This document shows, piece by piece, positions 36,148 through 48,883 of a DNA stretch of 64,000 nucleotides (positions are counted from its first letter, which is position 1; every line of letters begins with the position of its first letter). Made by a program: the position numbers and the translations under genes. The notes below the pieces were generated by a model. It worked only from the letters and a program-made list of their open reading frames with translations. It searched no databases and had not been told where the DNA came from. The stretch is taken from assembly GCA_015680685.1 (NCBI GenBank), contig MNCI01035621.1:870788-934787 (forward strand). The letters run 5' to 3'. The DNA is from Gnetum montanum. Taxonomy: Eukaryota; Streptophyta; Gnetopsida; Gnetales; Gnetaceae.

Positions 36148-38118
36148 ATGAGTACCTGGGTATAAATTAGTTTGTCTTTATGTCTACATGGACCTCATGG
36201 TGATGTTGAATAGTATATTAACCCTAATTACATAGATCTTGAGCCTGAGAGCCTTATAGACCACATAGCCTCAATAAAGGAACCTCTAGAATGGCAAAAA
36301 AGCCTAGTCAAAACCATGGACATAGAAGTATAAGACATAACTAAAGACTCTCTAGTTGAGGTTCCTATCACAACACATAGTGGTGATGTGAAAACCCTTA
36401 AACTAAGTTCCTCATTGGAGCCGCAATATGCTCAAGACATCACCAAGGTCCTAGAAGGAAACATTAAAGCATTTTCCTAGTCATATGAAGGTATGCTAGG
36501 CCTAGATCTAGATTTATTCTAGCACAACATCATATTGGATTCTAGCATTAGACCAATTAAGCAAAATGTGCAAATGATTAGACTTGATTTGGCCTTGGTA
36601 GTTCGTGATGAAATCTCAAAGCTTCATCAAGTAGGTTTCATTAGGACTATCAATTACAAAAAATGGGTATCCAACATAGTGGTAGTCCCTAAGAAAAAAA
36701 AGAGTATTCATATTTGCATTGATTTTTGAGACCTCAATAAAGTGACTATCAAGGATAACTTCCCTTTTCCCAGTATTGATCAACTTATCGATACTATGAT
36801 CAGACATGCCTTATTATCTTTTATGGATGGATTCTCGAGGTATAACCAAAGTATGATCAACCTAGAGCACCAACTTAGCATTACCTTTATGACTCCATGA
36901 AGTACTTTTTGTTATACTATGATGCCCTTTGACCTTAAGAATGTTGGAGCAACCTATCAATGATCCATGACCTATATATTTAGTGATTACATGCTAGGTT
37001 TTCTTAATGATTATGTAGATGACATAGTTGCTAAGTCCAAGATGGCCCATGACCATGCTAATGAGCTAGAGCTTATGCTTAAATGATGCCTCAAATATGA
37101 GCTTAGGATCAATCTTAAGAAGTGTGTCTTTGGTATCAAGACTAGTAAGATGCTTGGCTTTGTAGTCTCCAAAATAGGGATACACATCGATCTTAATAAG
37201 GTTAAGGCCATATTTAAATTAGCAACATGTACCAACCTTAAAGAGCTTTATGGATTATAAGGTAGATTATAGTTTATTTATAGGTTTATCGCTAGTCTTA
37301 CAGATAAGTTACAACCCATGCAATGCTTTTTTAAGAAAGGGGTTCAGTATGAGTGGACTACTCAATGCCAAGAGACCTTTGAAAACCTTAAGAGTTGACA
37401 CAACTACTGATAGTCTATTCTCCACAAGAGGTTAAACCATTTTACATTTATCTTGTCATCTCTGATACATCCATTGTCTTTCTACTCTATTAGAAATGTG
37501 ATGATAGACTAGTAATGCTTGTATACTACCTTAGCCATGCATTAGTAGCCCATGAGACCTAATACATAGAGGTGGAGAAGTATTGTCTAGCATTAGTCTT
37601 CTCTTTGAAGAAATGAAGGTACTAGCTCTTCATAAGCCAAGTCAACATCATTTTCAAGGGTAACATACTTAGAGCCATAACAACCAACATATATGAAAGT
37701 AGCTGTATAGGCCAATGCAAAGTGATAACCATAGAAATTGACCTTAATTATGTCTCTTAATGCTCAAAAAAATGTCAAGCTATAGCCACATAATTCATAG
37801 TTTCACTTGTTGATGACCAAGAAGCCATAGATCCTGAATTCCCTAATGAACACATTAACGTAGTTAGCCAAGTGCTTAAGGGTTATGAGGTAGTCATGGA
37901 ATTTGATAAATATTCAATTGCCCATGGGGCCAATGCTGCTACCATTGTAACATTTCCATTTCATGAGAACTGATCCTTCACCTATTATTTTTGGTTCCCA
38001 TGTATCAACAACATAGAAAAGTATGAGGGCTAATGAGAGGGATGATGGTAGCTCATGACCTAGGAATTAGATGTTTAATGATCAAAGGAAATTTACAACT
38101 TATGGTTAACTAAGTGAC
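36148..38118 (+). pseudogene. pol: Gypsy C pol: reverse transcriptase, RNase H, start of second RNase H
   Basis: Possible start ATG 36,148. RT (about 36,580-37,230): EISKLHQVGFIRTINYKKWV, VVVPKKKKSIHICIDF, FPSIDQLIDT, LLSFMDGFSRYNQ, MMPFDLKNVGATYQ. The catalytic box is FLNDYVDDIVAKSK (near 37,010), an intact YVDD. RNase H follows with frame shifts (YRFIASLTDKLQPMQ, YEWTTQCQETF, then decayed pieces near 37,440-37,640). The second RNase H begins near 37,900 (EFDKYSIAHGANAATIV). It stops in the part that in B reads INQVTE, at the D insertion. Confidence 0.82.
38114..38118. repeat. Presumed left target duplication of gypsy D
   Basis: GTGAC precedes the D LTR within the reading frame of the C second RNase H. 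The partner is expected outside the window, so this is a prediction. Confidence 0.4.
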
Positions 38119-39998
38119 TAAAACATCACTAATTTTTGGCTCCTACAGTTCAATGGTAGACTTGTCTAAGTGTCAAAACTTGGGCAACATTTTTTTAAGT
38201 CTAATGTTATGCTCTACCATGTAGATAGGGTAGCACAACTCAAGTCCTATTTTTTGCAAAATATTTCTAAGTCTGCTTGCTATGCTCCCCATCATGGCTA
38301 GCATAGCACACATTTCCATGGCTAGTCTACACAAATGTCAAGCCAGAAGTGGTCATTTCTTAGGATGGACCAAATAGTTCAGCAAATTTTCTATCTCTTA
38401 GGCTGTCAAGCTCACTATGCTCTCCAGTGTACCCTACTTGACACATGTCCCAATTGCTAGTTCACCCAAGTACTAGGCTAGAGTTTGTCAAAAGTGCTTA
38501 GGATAGATGAAATAGATTGGAAAATTTTCTATCTTTCAGGCTACTACACTTTACTATGCTACACAGCATAGCAAGCTTGACACAGGTGTTAGGATCCAAT
38601 TTTTCCTAAATGTTGGAGAAGGATCTGTTAAGCTAGCTTGACATGGAAGATGCATTTGATAATTTTCTAACTTCTAAGGCTACTTACCCTACTACACCCC
38701 ATAGCGCAGTTAGCATGCCATGAAGGAACATTGTAGACTTCATGATAATTTAACAAAGTATTCATGCTACACTTTTCTACACTATGCAACATAGATAGTG
38801 TAATGATGTGGCAAGTCAAAATTTGCAAAATTTCAGTAAGTGTTCATGCTACACTTTGCTACACTATGCAGCGTAGCCAGCTTGACATTGGGAAAATTCC
38901 TCCAAAAGCTTCCAAAACTTGGCATCAACCTTCATCTCAGCTTTGATGTCCCTCTGGCAACCAAGATCAGAAATTTGCATCTTTTTTGCACCTCCCATTT
39001 ATCCTCGGTATTGTCCCTACACTTGATCCTACTCAAAAGAGGGGGAAAAAGGTAGTCCCAGAGCATAGTCTCCAAGTTGCATTTACTTTGAAATTATTTG
39101 TAGTTACATGGTGATCTCTCAGACTCTGGCATGTGTAGTCTGGGTAGTGTGGTAACAGTTTGATAGTCTTTGGATTCCCACTCTTGTCTTGCAGAGTGTA
39201 GCACCTTGTTACAAAGAGTGTAACATGTCAGCATGACCCATCTACACCCATGACATGTGGCACCCATACCATGTGGCATCTAATCCATGTTTCATGAAAA
39301 ACCTAGCCCTATAAATACCCCAACATTTAGCACTTTAGTGGTTGGGAAATCATTTGAGCATTAAGCATTTGAGCATTCCTATCATCTCTGCTACTCTTGC
39401 ACTTAAGCATTCAAGCTTAACACCTTGGCAAGTACCACGATGCAATCCTCCCTTGCACTTTTAGAGCATGATGACGACTAACACAACAATTTTATCATCC
39501 CTTTTAGTTACCAACACCACATCCTTGATGTCCCAATGACTGTGACTGCACTGCTACACTATCACTATGCCTATCTAACACCATGTACCATTTTCACATC
39601 TTGTTCAAGCAAAAGTTATGCTCCTCAGCTTTGGGACAATGCATTTATCTAGTCCCAAATTTTTTTTCCATTCTTGTTCTTAGCATTTGTTTCATATTTT
39701 TAGCATAATTCTTGCATTTCTCTATTACCAATACACATTTACATGCTTAAGTCATTATTTTTTCAGTTGAGAATCTATGCTATGCTCTTGCTTGTTGTTC
39801 TAGCTCCCATGCATAATGCTTCATACAATCCTTTTAAAAATGGTTATTTTACACAATGTAAGTCCTTGTTTAATCAACTAGATCATTCAGGGCCTATTGT
39901 TTCCATTTCCCTACCATGGTCATCACATGGATTCGAGGTCAGGCTGTACACCCATGAACCTCTCGGTGTTCCAGCCATCAACATTTTTAGATGTCATA
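38119..39998 (+). repeat. Gypsy D 5' LTR (about 1.9 kb)
   Basis: It begins TAAAACATCACTAATTTTTGG (compare TGAAACACCATCAATTTTGG in B) and ends GATGTCATA before GTTTT and the primer site. Internal blocks follow the B LTR, for example CAGCAAATTTTCTATCTCTT and CTGGCAACCAAGATC. TATA box TATAAATA at 39,310-39,317. Confidence 0.82.
39310..39317 (+). promoter_or_regulatory. TATA box of gypsy D LTR
   Basis: TAGCCCTATAAATACCCCAA, the best-preserved TATA box among the plus-strand LTRs, about 690 bases before the LTR end. Confidence 0.6.
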
Positions 39999-40003
39999 GT
40001 TTT

Positions 40004-40022
40004 TGGTGCTTGAAGGAGGGTT
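40004..40022 (+). other. Primer-binding site of gypsy D
   Basis: TGGTGCTTGAAGGAGGGTT, five bases (GTTTT) after the LTR end; three differences from the F site. Confidence 0.72.
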
Positions 40023-40473
40023 TCCCATTCCTTCTATGTTCAAAGGGTAGTCCCACGTGCTTTCTGAATTCCCATCACTAGTGGTATGCTAGCGTAGATG
40101 TAATACCCCTATGGATCTACCATGGTAGTAGCTAGATCATAGGCCAGCATAGGAGTTGTCTACATTCCGATTGGTGCATATTGATCCTAGTTGACAGTTC
40201 CCTTAGAACACCATAGGATAGAAAGCCCAAATTGTTTCTATCGTGTCAAGATCCAAGTGTTCTGTAGAGCATGAAAACCCTATGAGCATAATAGTTCCTC
40301 AAATTTTAACAAGTGTGATGCCAATGATAGCCATTTTTTAGCATTTCCAAACTTAGTCATATTTGACGTATTTTTTATAGTTTTCATACTTAGCCATTTT
40401 ACTTTAAATTTTTCTACACTTAAACATTTTTTTACAAGCATTTTCTTTTCTCATGTCTTTCCTACATAGCAAA
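40023..40473 (+). other. Gypsy D leader
   Basis: Untranslated. 40,325-40,440 holds degenerate repeats around TTAGCCATTTT, the same leader repeat that E carries in reverse (54,960-55,130). Confidence 0.5.
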
Positions 40474-42720
40474 ATGAACCTTATTAACACATCAATTGTT
40501 GCTTTGAGCTTGGAGATGGCTCACCCCATTTAACATGTGGAAGAAAATGAGCAACTACCTAGCTTGGTGCAACCATGATGGCAGTCTCTTAGACTACAAC
40601 ACCAATTTCCCAAACATAAGGTGCTTGATGATGAATGGTGTAACTTCTTGTGTGCTAAGCTTCATGTGGTTCTATCATTAGACTACCAAGAAATGAAAGC
40701 AAAATGTAGTTTCGAGATCATCCATTGAAATGGGAGGGAGTTCTTTCCCATCCCTGACATAGTCATATCATTCAACAACAACTTCAAGTGGATCTTGGAC
40801 CAACTCATCAAGGTGGGTGGGCCAAGAGAGCAGGACACAACATCAAACTATGATGAACCACTACAAGATGGGAAAGAGGAGTTTAAATATTTTTCTAACA
40901 ATGGTATCCCATTTTATGTCTTAGTACAATAGCCTACTCCCATTTTCTTGCTGCACTAGTCATAGTCCTCTACCTTCTTTGAGGTAATTGTGACACTTCC
41001 ACAATCTAAGTTTTTTCCAGTGGTAGCTAGCCACCAATTCTTGCCTATGCAATAGAGCGTAGGTCCTTCTACCTCCTTTTACTTCATCATTTATTTGTAG
41101 TCTATTTAGCCTTCATAGCTAGCATCTGTGATGCCAATGCTATCATATGTGCACACCATGCCTATATCGCAGCCATAGACAAGTCACATTCTTTTTATCC
41201 CAACCATCTCAGTCCCACCACTAATAATAGTCATAGCCTCAACTGCGTGGTGGGCCACAACATTTGTACACACTGTACAACTATCACACATGTTGTAGTA
41301 CACATAGTAAGAAACTTACCAAGCATCACATGTGGTGGCACAACCCACAACAAGGCTGTGGGGCATTCTAATGGCACCACTAATGACATAGATGACACAA
41401 CCCTCCATAATATCTCTGAGTTTGGATCAAGCATTCCAACTCATCCAAACTCCCATAGAGGAAGTTAGTTGGCTTAAAGTGGCTAACTTAGAGATGGTCC
41501 ATGTAATAGACTTCTATCAAGATGATCCCATCAGCCCTGCGGTTCCTTCGCTAACACTACCTCCTAGGGTCCAACTTCCCAAATTCACAAAATATAGTGG
41601 CAAGGGTGAACCCAATGCTCACTTAGTAACTTTCCATTTTGAGTGCCTATTATTGCAAGTGTAGCCACACATCATCATCCATGTTTTCATCATGTCTCTG
41701 ACTAAAAAAGCTCTTAATTGGTATTGTGTGCTCCTTAGAGCTTCCATCTCAACTCTAGAGGAGCTACTGAGATAATTTTTAACCTACTTCAAGTACAACT
41801 TGAAGCTTGAGGCCATGCTAGATCAACTAATGAATGTTAAATAAGGAGCATTGGAACTAGTGGAAAAATTCATGTAGTGTTGGAGCACCTCCCTTAACAA
41901 GATTCGTGAGCCTATAGTTGAAACTCACCTGCTTGCCATTTTCAAGGGCATAGTAAACAATTTTATGAAATCAAAGTTGTACTATTTAGCCTTGCATTCT
42001 CTTAGCCAATATTTTTCTCAAATAAAGAGCATACATGACATAATGGAAGCTAGTAGGGACCTAGTTTACATGGCCTATAAAAATACGCATGTGAAGAAAG
42101 ACAAAGAAAAGGGAAAAGCCACAACAACCATGGTAGCTGTGGCTGATGAAGCCAAGCCTAACAACAAAAAGCCAACTACTAATGTGCCTAAGGCCCCAGC
42201 TAACAACAATAAAGCATTGGGTTGACATGAGACATGATCAGCATATGGTTGACAAGATGGCTAGGGAACACACGAAGCTAGGTCCTCCTAAGCCTACCTT
42301 CTTGTCAACTGTTCCCATGGCCTCATTGTCTTAGGACACCAACATAGACATGCACACTCAACAGGCAAACACTGAGGCTCAAAGGCCCATAGCACAACCA
42401 AAAGGCAAATCTCCTCCTCAAGAAATGCATCTCCTAGGATACATGGAGGAGGTAAAGACAACCAAAACAATAGATGATGGAAAATATTTTTTGGACACAT
42501 TGACATAGGTTAAATAAGCTTTGAAAAAAAAAACATAACTTTGAATCGGTACAGCTTAATTATGACCTCCCCTCCTCATCTTGAGGCCTTGGCTTTCATG
42601 TTGGCATATATTCTTGTTAAAGAAGATATGCTAGTAGATGAAAAGGCTATACATGCCATTATGCTTCCACCTGCATTGAAAGAGCCAAGGTCAACACCTT
42701 TGACCTTTCGTGATGAAGCA
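40474..42720 (+). pseudogene. gag: Gypsy D gag, broken
   Basis: Probable start ATG 40,474 (MNLINTSIVALSLEMAHP). N-terminal block LDYQEMKAKCSFEIIH (near 40,680), with a stop where Trp is expected. Capsid part (41,480-42,060): DFYQDDPISPAVPSL, KYSGKGEPNAHLVTF, HPQ-poor linker, ETHLLAIFKGIVNNF, KSKLYYLALHSLSQYFSQ. A Lys/Asn-rich stretch (42,090-42,225) follows. The knuckle-like block seen in B, A, E and F appears to be deleted between 42,225 and 42,300. The pre-protease block IHAIMLPPALKEP is at 42,651-42,690. Confidence 0.75.
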
Positions 42721-43320
42721 ATCAATGATGACTCTAAAAAGGATCAAGTAACCACTACTCCCATGTTCATAATGATTCGTGTGGGTTAGTACAAGGTTTG
42801 TAAGGTGCAGATAGATGATGGAGTAGCAACAAATGTTATCCCATTCCCCATCATTGACAAGCTTGGCCTAGTGGATCAAATCAAGCCAACAACAATGACA
42901 TGTTTGAAATCCTTTAATGGAGTATGTGTGGTTTTCAAGGGGATAGTCACGATTAATTTTGTGGTAGGGAAGAAATTCCCCACAAATGCTGAGTTTATCA
43001 TGGTTAAAGAGATTCCTGGATTCAACCTAATCCTAGGGAGGTCCTGGTTAGCCTAGCTATAGGATATTTCTTAACCCATTCACTAGGAGATCCACCTACC
43101 TTACAAAGGTGGGGAGGTGGTGATATTTGGTGATAATGTAGCCCCTCCAACCATTAACAATGTAGACATTGAAAAAGGTTCAATGGTAGAGATCTTCAAA
43201 GACACACCACTTGTTTACAATGAAAGTCGATGTTGTTCAATCGATGTCAAGCAACCAAGAGAGAAAAGTGACCTCCATGAGGAATCCCTATGGGTAGAAT
43301 TGTCCTTTTAGGAGTAGAAA
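42721..43320 (+). pseudogene. Gypsy D aspartic protease
   Basis: The best-preserved protease with F. Active site VQIDDGVATNVIPFPIIDKL (near 42,808-42,865), then LKSFNGVCVVFKGIVTINFV and a clear FNLILGRSWLA (43,020-43,054). The frame ends in TAG at 43,054. The conserved tail VVIFGDNVAPPTINNVDIEK follows (43,111-43,175) and ends LWVELSF at 43,309. One stop (42,787) lies just before the active site. Confidence 0.78.
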
Positions 43321-43530
43321 AAGGCCTAGGGAAGTACCTTCTAGTGCCTTCTAGGGCTTACCCACCACTTAATCACTATCAGGTTAGGAAGCATCTACGT
43401 GACTAGGGCATGTCCCTAATTTGCTTGCCTATTCAACTTGTTTTTTGACCCCTATGTTTGTATAGTTACAGTTTGCGTTATCTTTTTTGCATCTTGCATT
43501 AGTTATGATATCACTTAGCTTTATTTTAAA
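43321..43530 (+). other. Gypsy D post-protease linker
   Basis: Holds ATCAGGTTAGGAAGCATC and GACTAGGGCATGTCCCTAAT, both conserved in B. No domain. Confidence 0.4.
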
Positions 43531-43725
43531 AAGAAATGGGGCTTGGAAAGGCCTTAAACTATCATGTAGCCTAGAAAGGCCTTAGACTATCACATGGCTA
43601 GCCAAGGCCTAAAACTGGCAACCAACTTCATTTAGCACAATGGCCTGAAATGGCCTTAAACTAGTGATGGCTCTACCGTCATGGCCTCAAACTAGCTTGG
43701 GACCCACAAGTGGCCTAATTACATC
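43531..43725 (+). repeat. GGCCTTAAACTAGC repeats after the D protease
   Basis: Five degenerate units (GGAAAGGCCTTAAACTATCA, GGCCTGAAATGGCCTTAAACTAG and others). A much shorter version of the 7,471-7,965 array of B, at the same place in the element. Confidence 0.75.
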
Positions 43726-46700
43726 AACTAAATCATAAGTTAAAATCATAACAATGTCAATTGAATCAAAAGATAAAATGACAAAATGAGAAGCAAATAA
43801 CTGTCATATCTTCCATTAAATCATTAATAAAATACATGGTCCAAAATCACATCAACAACATGAAATATCCAAAAGGACATAAAATTTCCCAATAGAAGGC
43901 TACATATTAAGGATTTTGATTTGCATTTTGTGATGGGAAATTAGGGCTCTTCCCCTTTGTGTTCTTCCACTACTCCACTAGGTCCCGCACCCTCACCTGG
44001 AGCCTATCTTAAACAAATGAAATAATAAACCAATTAATAAATGATATAACATGAAAAATCATAATGAAATAGGAAAAAATAAAGTTAAACCAACCTAAGA
44101 TGTACTCTTGTCCATGTCTAGGGGCATCCTGTTGAGGCTAGTATCTAGATGTCGAAGGATTTCATCCTCCAACGTATGTGTCCAGTCCTCCTCACCTAGG
44201 TCAATGCCCATAAGGTTTTTCCCTTTCTCCATGGCTATCCATATAGGTGGCCCTAGAGAAAATGTTGCAAAGGTTACATCTCTAGAAGGAACAGTGATCT
44301 CTCTCTTCAAGGACTCACTAACCGCTACATGACTCACAAATAATTTATAAGCCTTCTTTGTGCCGATTGTGTCAAGGAATATCTCTTGACATCAGCGCTT
44401 CACAGAATCATCTCTATATTTCTTTGATAAGCTTGGCACTCCAGCTTGTAGTGATATATTTTTTGGTTTGTCCCCATTCATACACTTTTTCACTATAATC
44501 CTTCCAATCTTGATTTTTCCTAGCCAATAGGTCCATCTCCAACCATTGTTCGATGACCTCACAGGTAGTCTCATTCTTACCCTAAATAGCCAACCAGTAC
44601 CTAGCGTAATTAATCTCAGTCATGCACCAGCTACCATCTAACTTATTGTATGCTACTAGGAAATCATAATGCAACTATAAATCTTTGAGTTTGGCTACTT
44701 GGCTCACCTTCTATTCCATGAAGCTCTTGCACTTGCTTCCACAACTCCTCGTTTACATGTGTACACTCCCACAATGCTTGTGCAGAGTGTAGTGCATACT
44801 TTCTTACCTCATCATATACATGACAAGGCACCTACTCCACCTTGAGAGGAAACTCAGGTACAACATTAACCTAGATTGCTTTGTTCGAGTCCTATTTGAG
44901 TCCTATTTGAGTACAACATTAACATTAGCTATAAGATAAGCAAAAAAAAATCAAACAAAAAAAAGGGAAAGAAGTAATGATAGTAAAATAAATGTACCCA
45001 TCTTAGGGTCTATCTATTTTAGGCAATCAATCATATCATCCACCATGCCTTGCATAAAGGCAATCTTATCTGGAGTTTCTGCCCACGATTGTGTGCGGAA
45101 GGTGGTTTTTAATTTTAGACATTTAGTAGAAGCATTGGCCACTGTAACATAAAGAATTTTATAATCATAAAAAAACACAAAAGAAGTTAAACAAAAATAT
45201 AAAATAATAAAACTATATATATAATAAAAGATAGAAGAGGAACGAAAATAGTAGTGCAAAGCTCCTACCCAACAAGCCCTCAGGGGTAAGAGTGGGGGGG
45301 ATTTCCCATCTACATGTTTTCAAAAAAATGATCAAGCTCAACATCCTCAAACTACAACTCCTCTTCTTCAAGTTTGCTTAACACTTTTGTGGCTTCTTGA
45401 TCCTCCTCGTCTACCATGTTTCCCTTGGGTTGAGGGACATCATCCTTCAAGGGCTCCTCTTCTGCTATAGGGATCCTTTTGCCTGTGTTGAACAAATTTA
45501 AGTTTTAATGTACAATCATAAATTTCAAAGTAGCATGATACTAAGTAACACATTCTTACTAGTTAATTTCGATCATTCATTGTCGAGCTTGAATCACAGT
45601 TCCTTGCCCCTCTCCTCGATTGCATGCACAGGCTCCTCCATAGGGCGAGGCTTCTTGATTTGCATTTTTGATAACCTTACTATCTCACCAATGAGTCATG
45701 CACCTCTTGCTATGTTGTTGATGTTCATTGGTGAAGCCTCCCCAGCACTATCACGTATGTGGTAGGACTGCCCCACATGGCCTTTGGTTGTCACTGAGAA
45801 TGACTTGCCAATAGCCTCTAGGGGGTCTTGTAACTGCATGATGTGGAACAAGTGGTAGATCCATGGCTAAGAAATCTAGGTGTGATCTTGCATCATCCAT
45901 TTCCCATTCTTGTGAACCACCAAGAGTTTTGAAAATCTTCATAGGTACACTACAAAGAAGGTAAAATTCATGTGCAATCATGCTTGGAGGTTGCTATGTA
46001 GCTTGATGATTTCAACCCGTAGACCATTAACGAGGTAGTTGGCCTAATTATACTATGTCCCCGTCTCTATCACATCTCTCATAACTCAAGCTTGCTCCAC
46101 ACCAAGGACCTTTCCTTGGGAAAGTAACTTAGGAAATGAATGAGACTAGAAGATGGGATAGAGGTGTTGGGCCATAAGTAATTCCATAATCTTCATGGGT
46201 ATATCCTTGTAGCCCTTTCTAGTGCCTAGCCACTCTTTAATGTCCCCTCTATGGGCTCCTTATCAGTCTTCTCTGCTACAACTAGACTTTCAAAGGGGAT
46301 GCTAAAGAGATCTGAGAAGAGGTCATCTATGATCTCAAAGATCGCTAGAACATTAGGAACTCATGTGTGGAAGTGGTCATCACTCTTGGTTAAGGAGTTG
46401 ACTAGGGCAATCATCTCAGCCACTAGGATGTTTGAGTTCACTACCAAGTAAAGGTCCATGAGCCTAGCCCATTGAAGATTTTGGGCTACCCCTACTGGGG
46501 CCTCATAGCATAGCCAACACTTTGAGCTGTTAACTTCACCATACTTGAAGAGGAGAGTGGCCTCAATGCACCCTAAAGAAACCACTATAACCTCTCTGGA
46601 CTAAGCTACAAATGCAATAAACAAAAGTAGAACCAACAACATGATGAAAATATAAAATTAAAAGTGCATGAAAGTAAATAGGTGATATGACTTACATGGA

Positions 46701-47042
46701 AAAAATGGTGTGTGGAATGGTGGTAGTGGGACCAAAACCTCACCTACACTCAGTATCCAGGATGCTCACTCAATATCCCAATAGCTAAGATTCTAACATC
46801 TTTCATAAGATTTGGAATACTTGTTAGGGTATTCCACTAAATCTACCCCAACTTGCCCTATCATTCTAGCATGCATATTATCAACAGATGAGAATTCATG
46901 TTGGGTATTTTGGATCAAGTTTAGTATCCCTTCTTCATCATGGAGGTCGTCCACATCAATGAAAAACTTAGCAATAGGCAAAAATAGTTAGCACCCTAAG
47001 CCATCAATAATAGGCAATGTAAAAAATTAAAATAGTTCTCAC

Positions 47043-47482
47043 CCTCCAGCATAATAAACTATCCTAGGTGGGTTTTGGAAAATGGTGTGCATGCATCGAG
47101 AAGAAAATATGGTGTGGTATTTATTATAGCATTGGAAATTAGGAATTCCCCAAATCCAAGACAAGAGTATGATGCCTTTTTAGCACTGGCTCGAGCTCCT
47201 TGACCCTCCATCTTTAGTAGGTTCATTAAACATAAATTTTAGAATGCCTTGATTTTCCCTAGGCAATAATGTCTCAACGATGACACCTACTACTTTGATC
47301 GATAAGTGTGACCACATGATTACATTAAAGTGGCAAAGAAAGAATTCTAGGAATTCCTATGTAGTTGATCAGAACTAGACTACCTGGTGTTGCACATGTG
47401 CATGTGGTGTAGAAACATTTGGTACAGGATTGCTCATGCAACATAAAATCTCCACTAGTTCAACCATGATGAGAATAGGTTT
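47043..47482 (-). pseudogene. FCP1/NIF-like HAD segment in the gypsy D antisense gene
   Basis: Parallel to 10,272-10,711 of B: KPILIMVELVEILCC, then EFLEFFLCHFNVIMWSHL, then GILKFMFNEPTKDGG, KYHTIFSSRCMHTIFQNP and RIVYYAG just before a GTGAGA donor. The nucleophile position again reads VEL. It has four stops, three of them clustered between the two conserved strands. The resemblance to FCP1-type phosphatases is inferred from motif order and needs a profile search. Confidence 0.4.
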
Positions 47483-47499
47483 TAGTAAGATCCTACAAT

Positions 47500-47990
47500 G
47501 CAAAAGTAGTAGTAAGATGAAAAAATTAGAGTTCAAAAAGAATAATAAAATAAAATAAATTCATAAAATAAAGATCAAAAATTAGTTACATTCAACAAAA
47601 TTAACCTTATACCAGGCCCCATGGGGAAGGGACTATGGCATCCCCATCTAATGTGCTTAGTCCCCAATGGGGCACAACACTAACACTTACATTGTTTCCA
47701 AGAATTACAATTTTAAAGAAAATATCAAAAAAATTTCTAACTATTGGTTATGCTCCCTATAGAGCATGATATTTTCAAATCCCAAAATTTCTAAGTGTTC
47801 ATGATGCACCCCATGGAGTGTAACAACTAGCAAAAATTTTCAAATTTCTCTAAGTGATGGCTAAGTTACCCATAGATCATAACAATAACCAAGTTGTAAA
47901 CATTTTCTAACTGTTGAGTGTAGTAGTTACACATATTTTTTAACTTTTTGTTACACTCTCAAGGACACCCTAGTGTGACGAACATGACCT
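47500..47990. other. Intron-like stretch of the D antisense gene
   Basis: No coding match. Contains LTR-like words (AAATTTTCTAAGTGTTC-type: AATTTCTAAGTGTTCATGATG at about 47,787) and GTAGCATAG-like remnants. Confidence 0.35.
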
Positions 47991-47994
47991 TGGG

Positions 47995-48415
47995 TTGCTT
48001 TGGCCATGTCCTGTCCCATACCATGGTGTAGGACACCCAAAAATCCTTATTTTGTGCCATGGCATGGAATTCCTAAAAATCCCCTATTTCATGTTACACT
48101 TGTGGGATTTCATAGAAACCCTTGTTTCGCACCATGGTGCAGGACACTATAGGAAACCCTCATTCCACACTTCAGTGTGGGATGCCAATGAAACCTTATT
48201 CTATGCCATGGTGCAAGATATGAAAAAAACCCTTATGACACACTATGCTCATGGTACATGTCGTAGAAAGCCCCATTCCATGCTATGCTCACAGATGCCT
48301 AAAAATCTGGTTCCATCCCGCGATGCTAGATGTTGCAGAAAACCTTGCTCCATGCTACAGTGTGGAACATTGAAAACCTTTGTCCCATGCTATGGTGCAG
48401 GATGTTGAAGACCCA
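47995..48415. repeat. About 50-bp minisatellite (CCATGGTGCAGGACAC type)
   Basis: Eight or so degenerate units alternating CCATGCTATGGTGCAGGA with GAAAACCCTTGT-like sequence. The plus-strand open frame across it (47,995-48,408) is a repeat by-product. Confidence 0.6.
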
Positions 48416-48883
48416 CAACACACAAAATAAAAAGAAAAGAAAAAAATTAAAATAAAATGCATTGCATGCACTCCCTCCCTAACCATGGCTTAGAGTGGCC
48501 ACGATGATGGTGGTGGTCCTTGCCTATGGTAGGCTACTTGTGAAATTCAAAACCCAAAAAACCCAAGAACACATAGGAAAGCAAGGAAAGAAAAAAATCA
48601 CAAGGGTAGAGTGTAAGGAATTACCTAGTCAATGGAATCTCCTAGCGGTCCTCAATGCATGTCCTAGGAAGGTGCCTCATGGTACACTCACCTTCATCAA
48701 CGTTGGTGAGGCTGAGGTGTTTGCATCTGCTTTGACGCGTCATCTTTCATTGCTATGTCTATCTTCCCCTTTATCATGGTCTAGCTTCCCTCTGTCACTA
48801 CTACACTTTGCCTTAACTATGCTATGATTGGATGAATATTGGCTTTGATAATGAAAATGACAATTTTACTATGGTAAAATCCC

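Larger units (their letters stand above)
35800..38118 (+). mobile_element. Gypsy C (pol part only)
   Basis: Plus-strand gypsy fragment with the pre-pol TTAAACTAG repeats (35,840-35,930) and pol up to the second RNase H. It is cut at 38,118 by the 5' LTR of gypsy D. The remainder (integrase, 3' LTR) should reappear to the right of D, outside the window. Its left boundary is not visible; no gag, protease or LTR of C is present upstream. Confidence 0.75.
43941..48870 (-). pseudogene. Antisense gene of gypsy D (multi-intron, function unknown)
   Basis: It runs from a TATA box (48,884-48,891) to TAA at 43,941-43,943 and is parallel to B. The first exon (near 48,740-48,650) contains SLTNVDEGE. The HAD-like exon is 47,482-47,043; the next exon has a clean acceptor (CTATTGCTAAG) and encodes FFIDVDDLHDEEGILNLIQ. 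It ends CCATTTTTCCAT/GTAAGTC (donor near 46,695). A long exon (about 46,600-45,600) contains the block YLVVNSNILVAEMIALVNSL. Downstream introns are clear: 45,142-45,268 (GTAGGAGC to TTATGTTACAG), flanking an exon with SWAETPDKIAFMQGMVDDM; then 44,929-44,997 (GTACATTT to TTATCTTATAG); then donor GTGAGCC at 44,706-44,707. The last exon ends GPSGVVEEHKGEEP. Some stops are present. Confidence 0.62.

Noticed and set aside
48495-48827. 110-codon plus-strand frame ending near the D antisense TATA box
   Set aside because: Antisense to the conserved first exon of the minus-strand gene; no counterpart in B.
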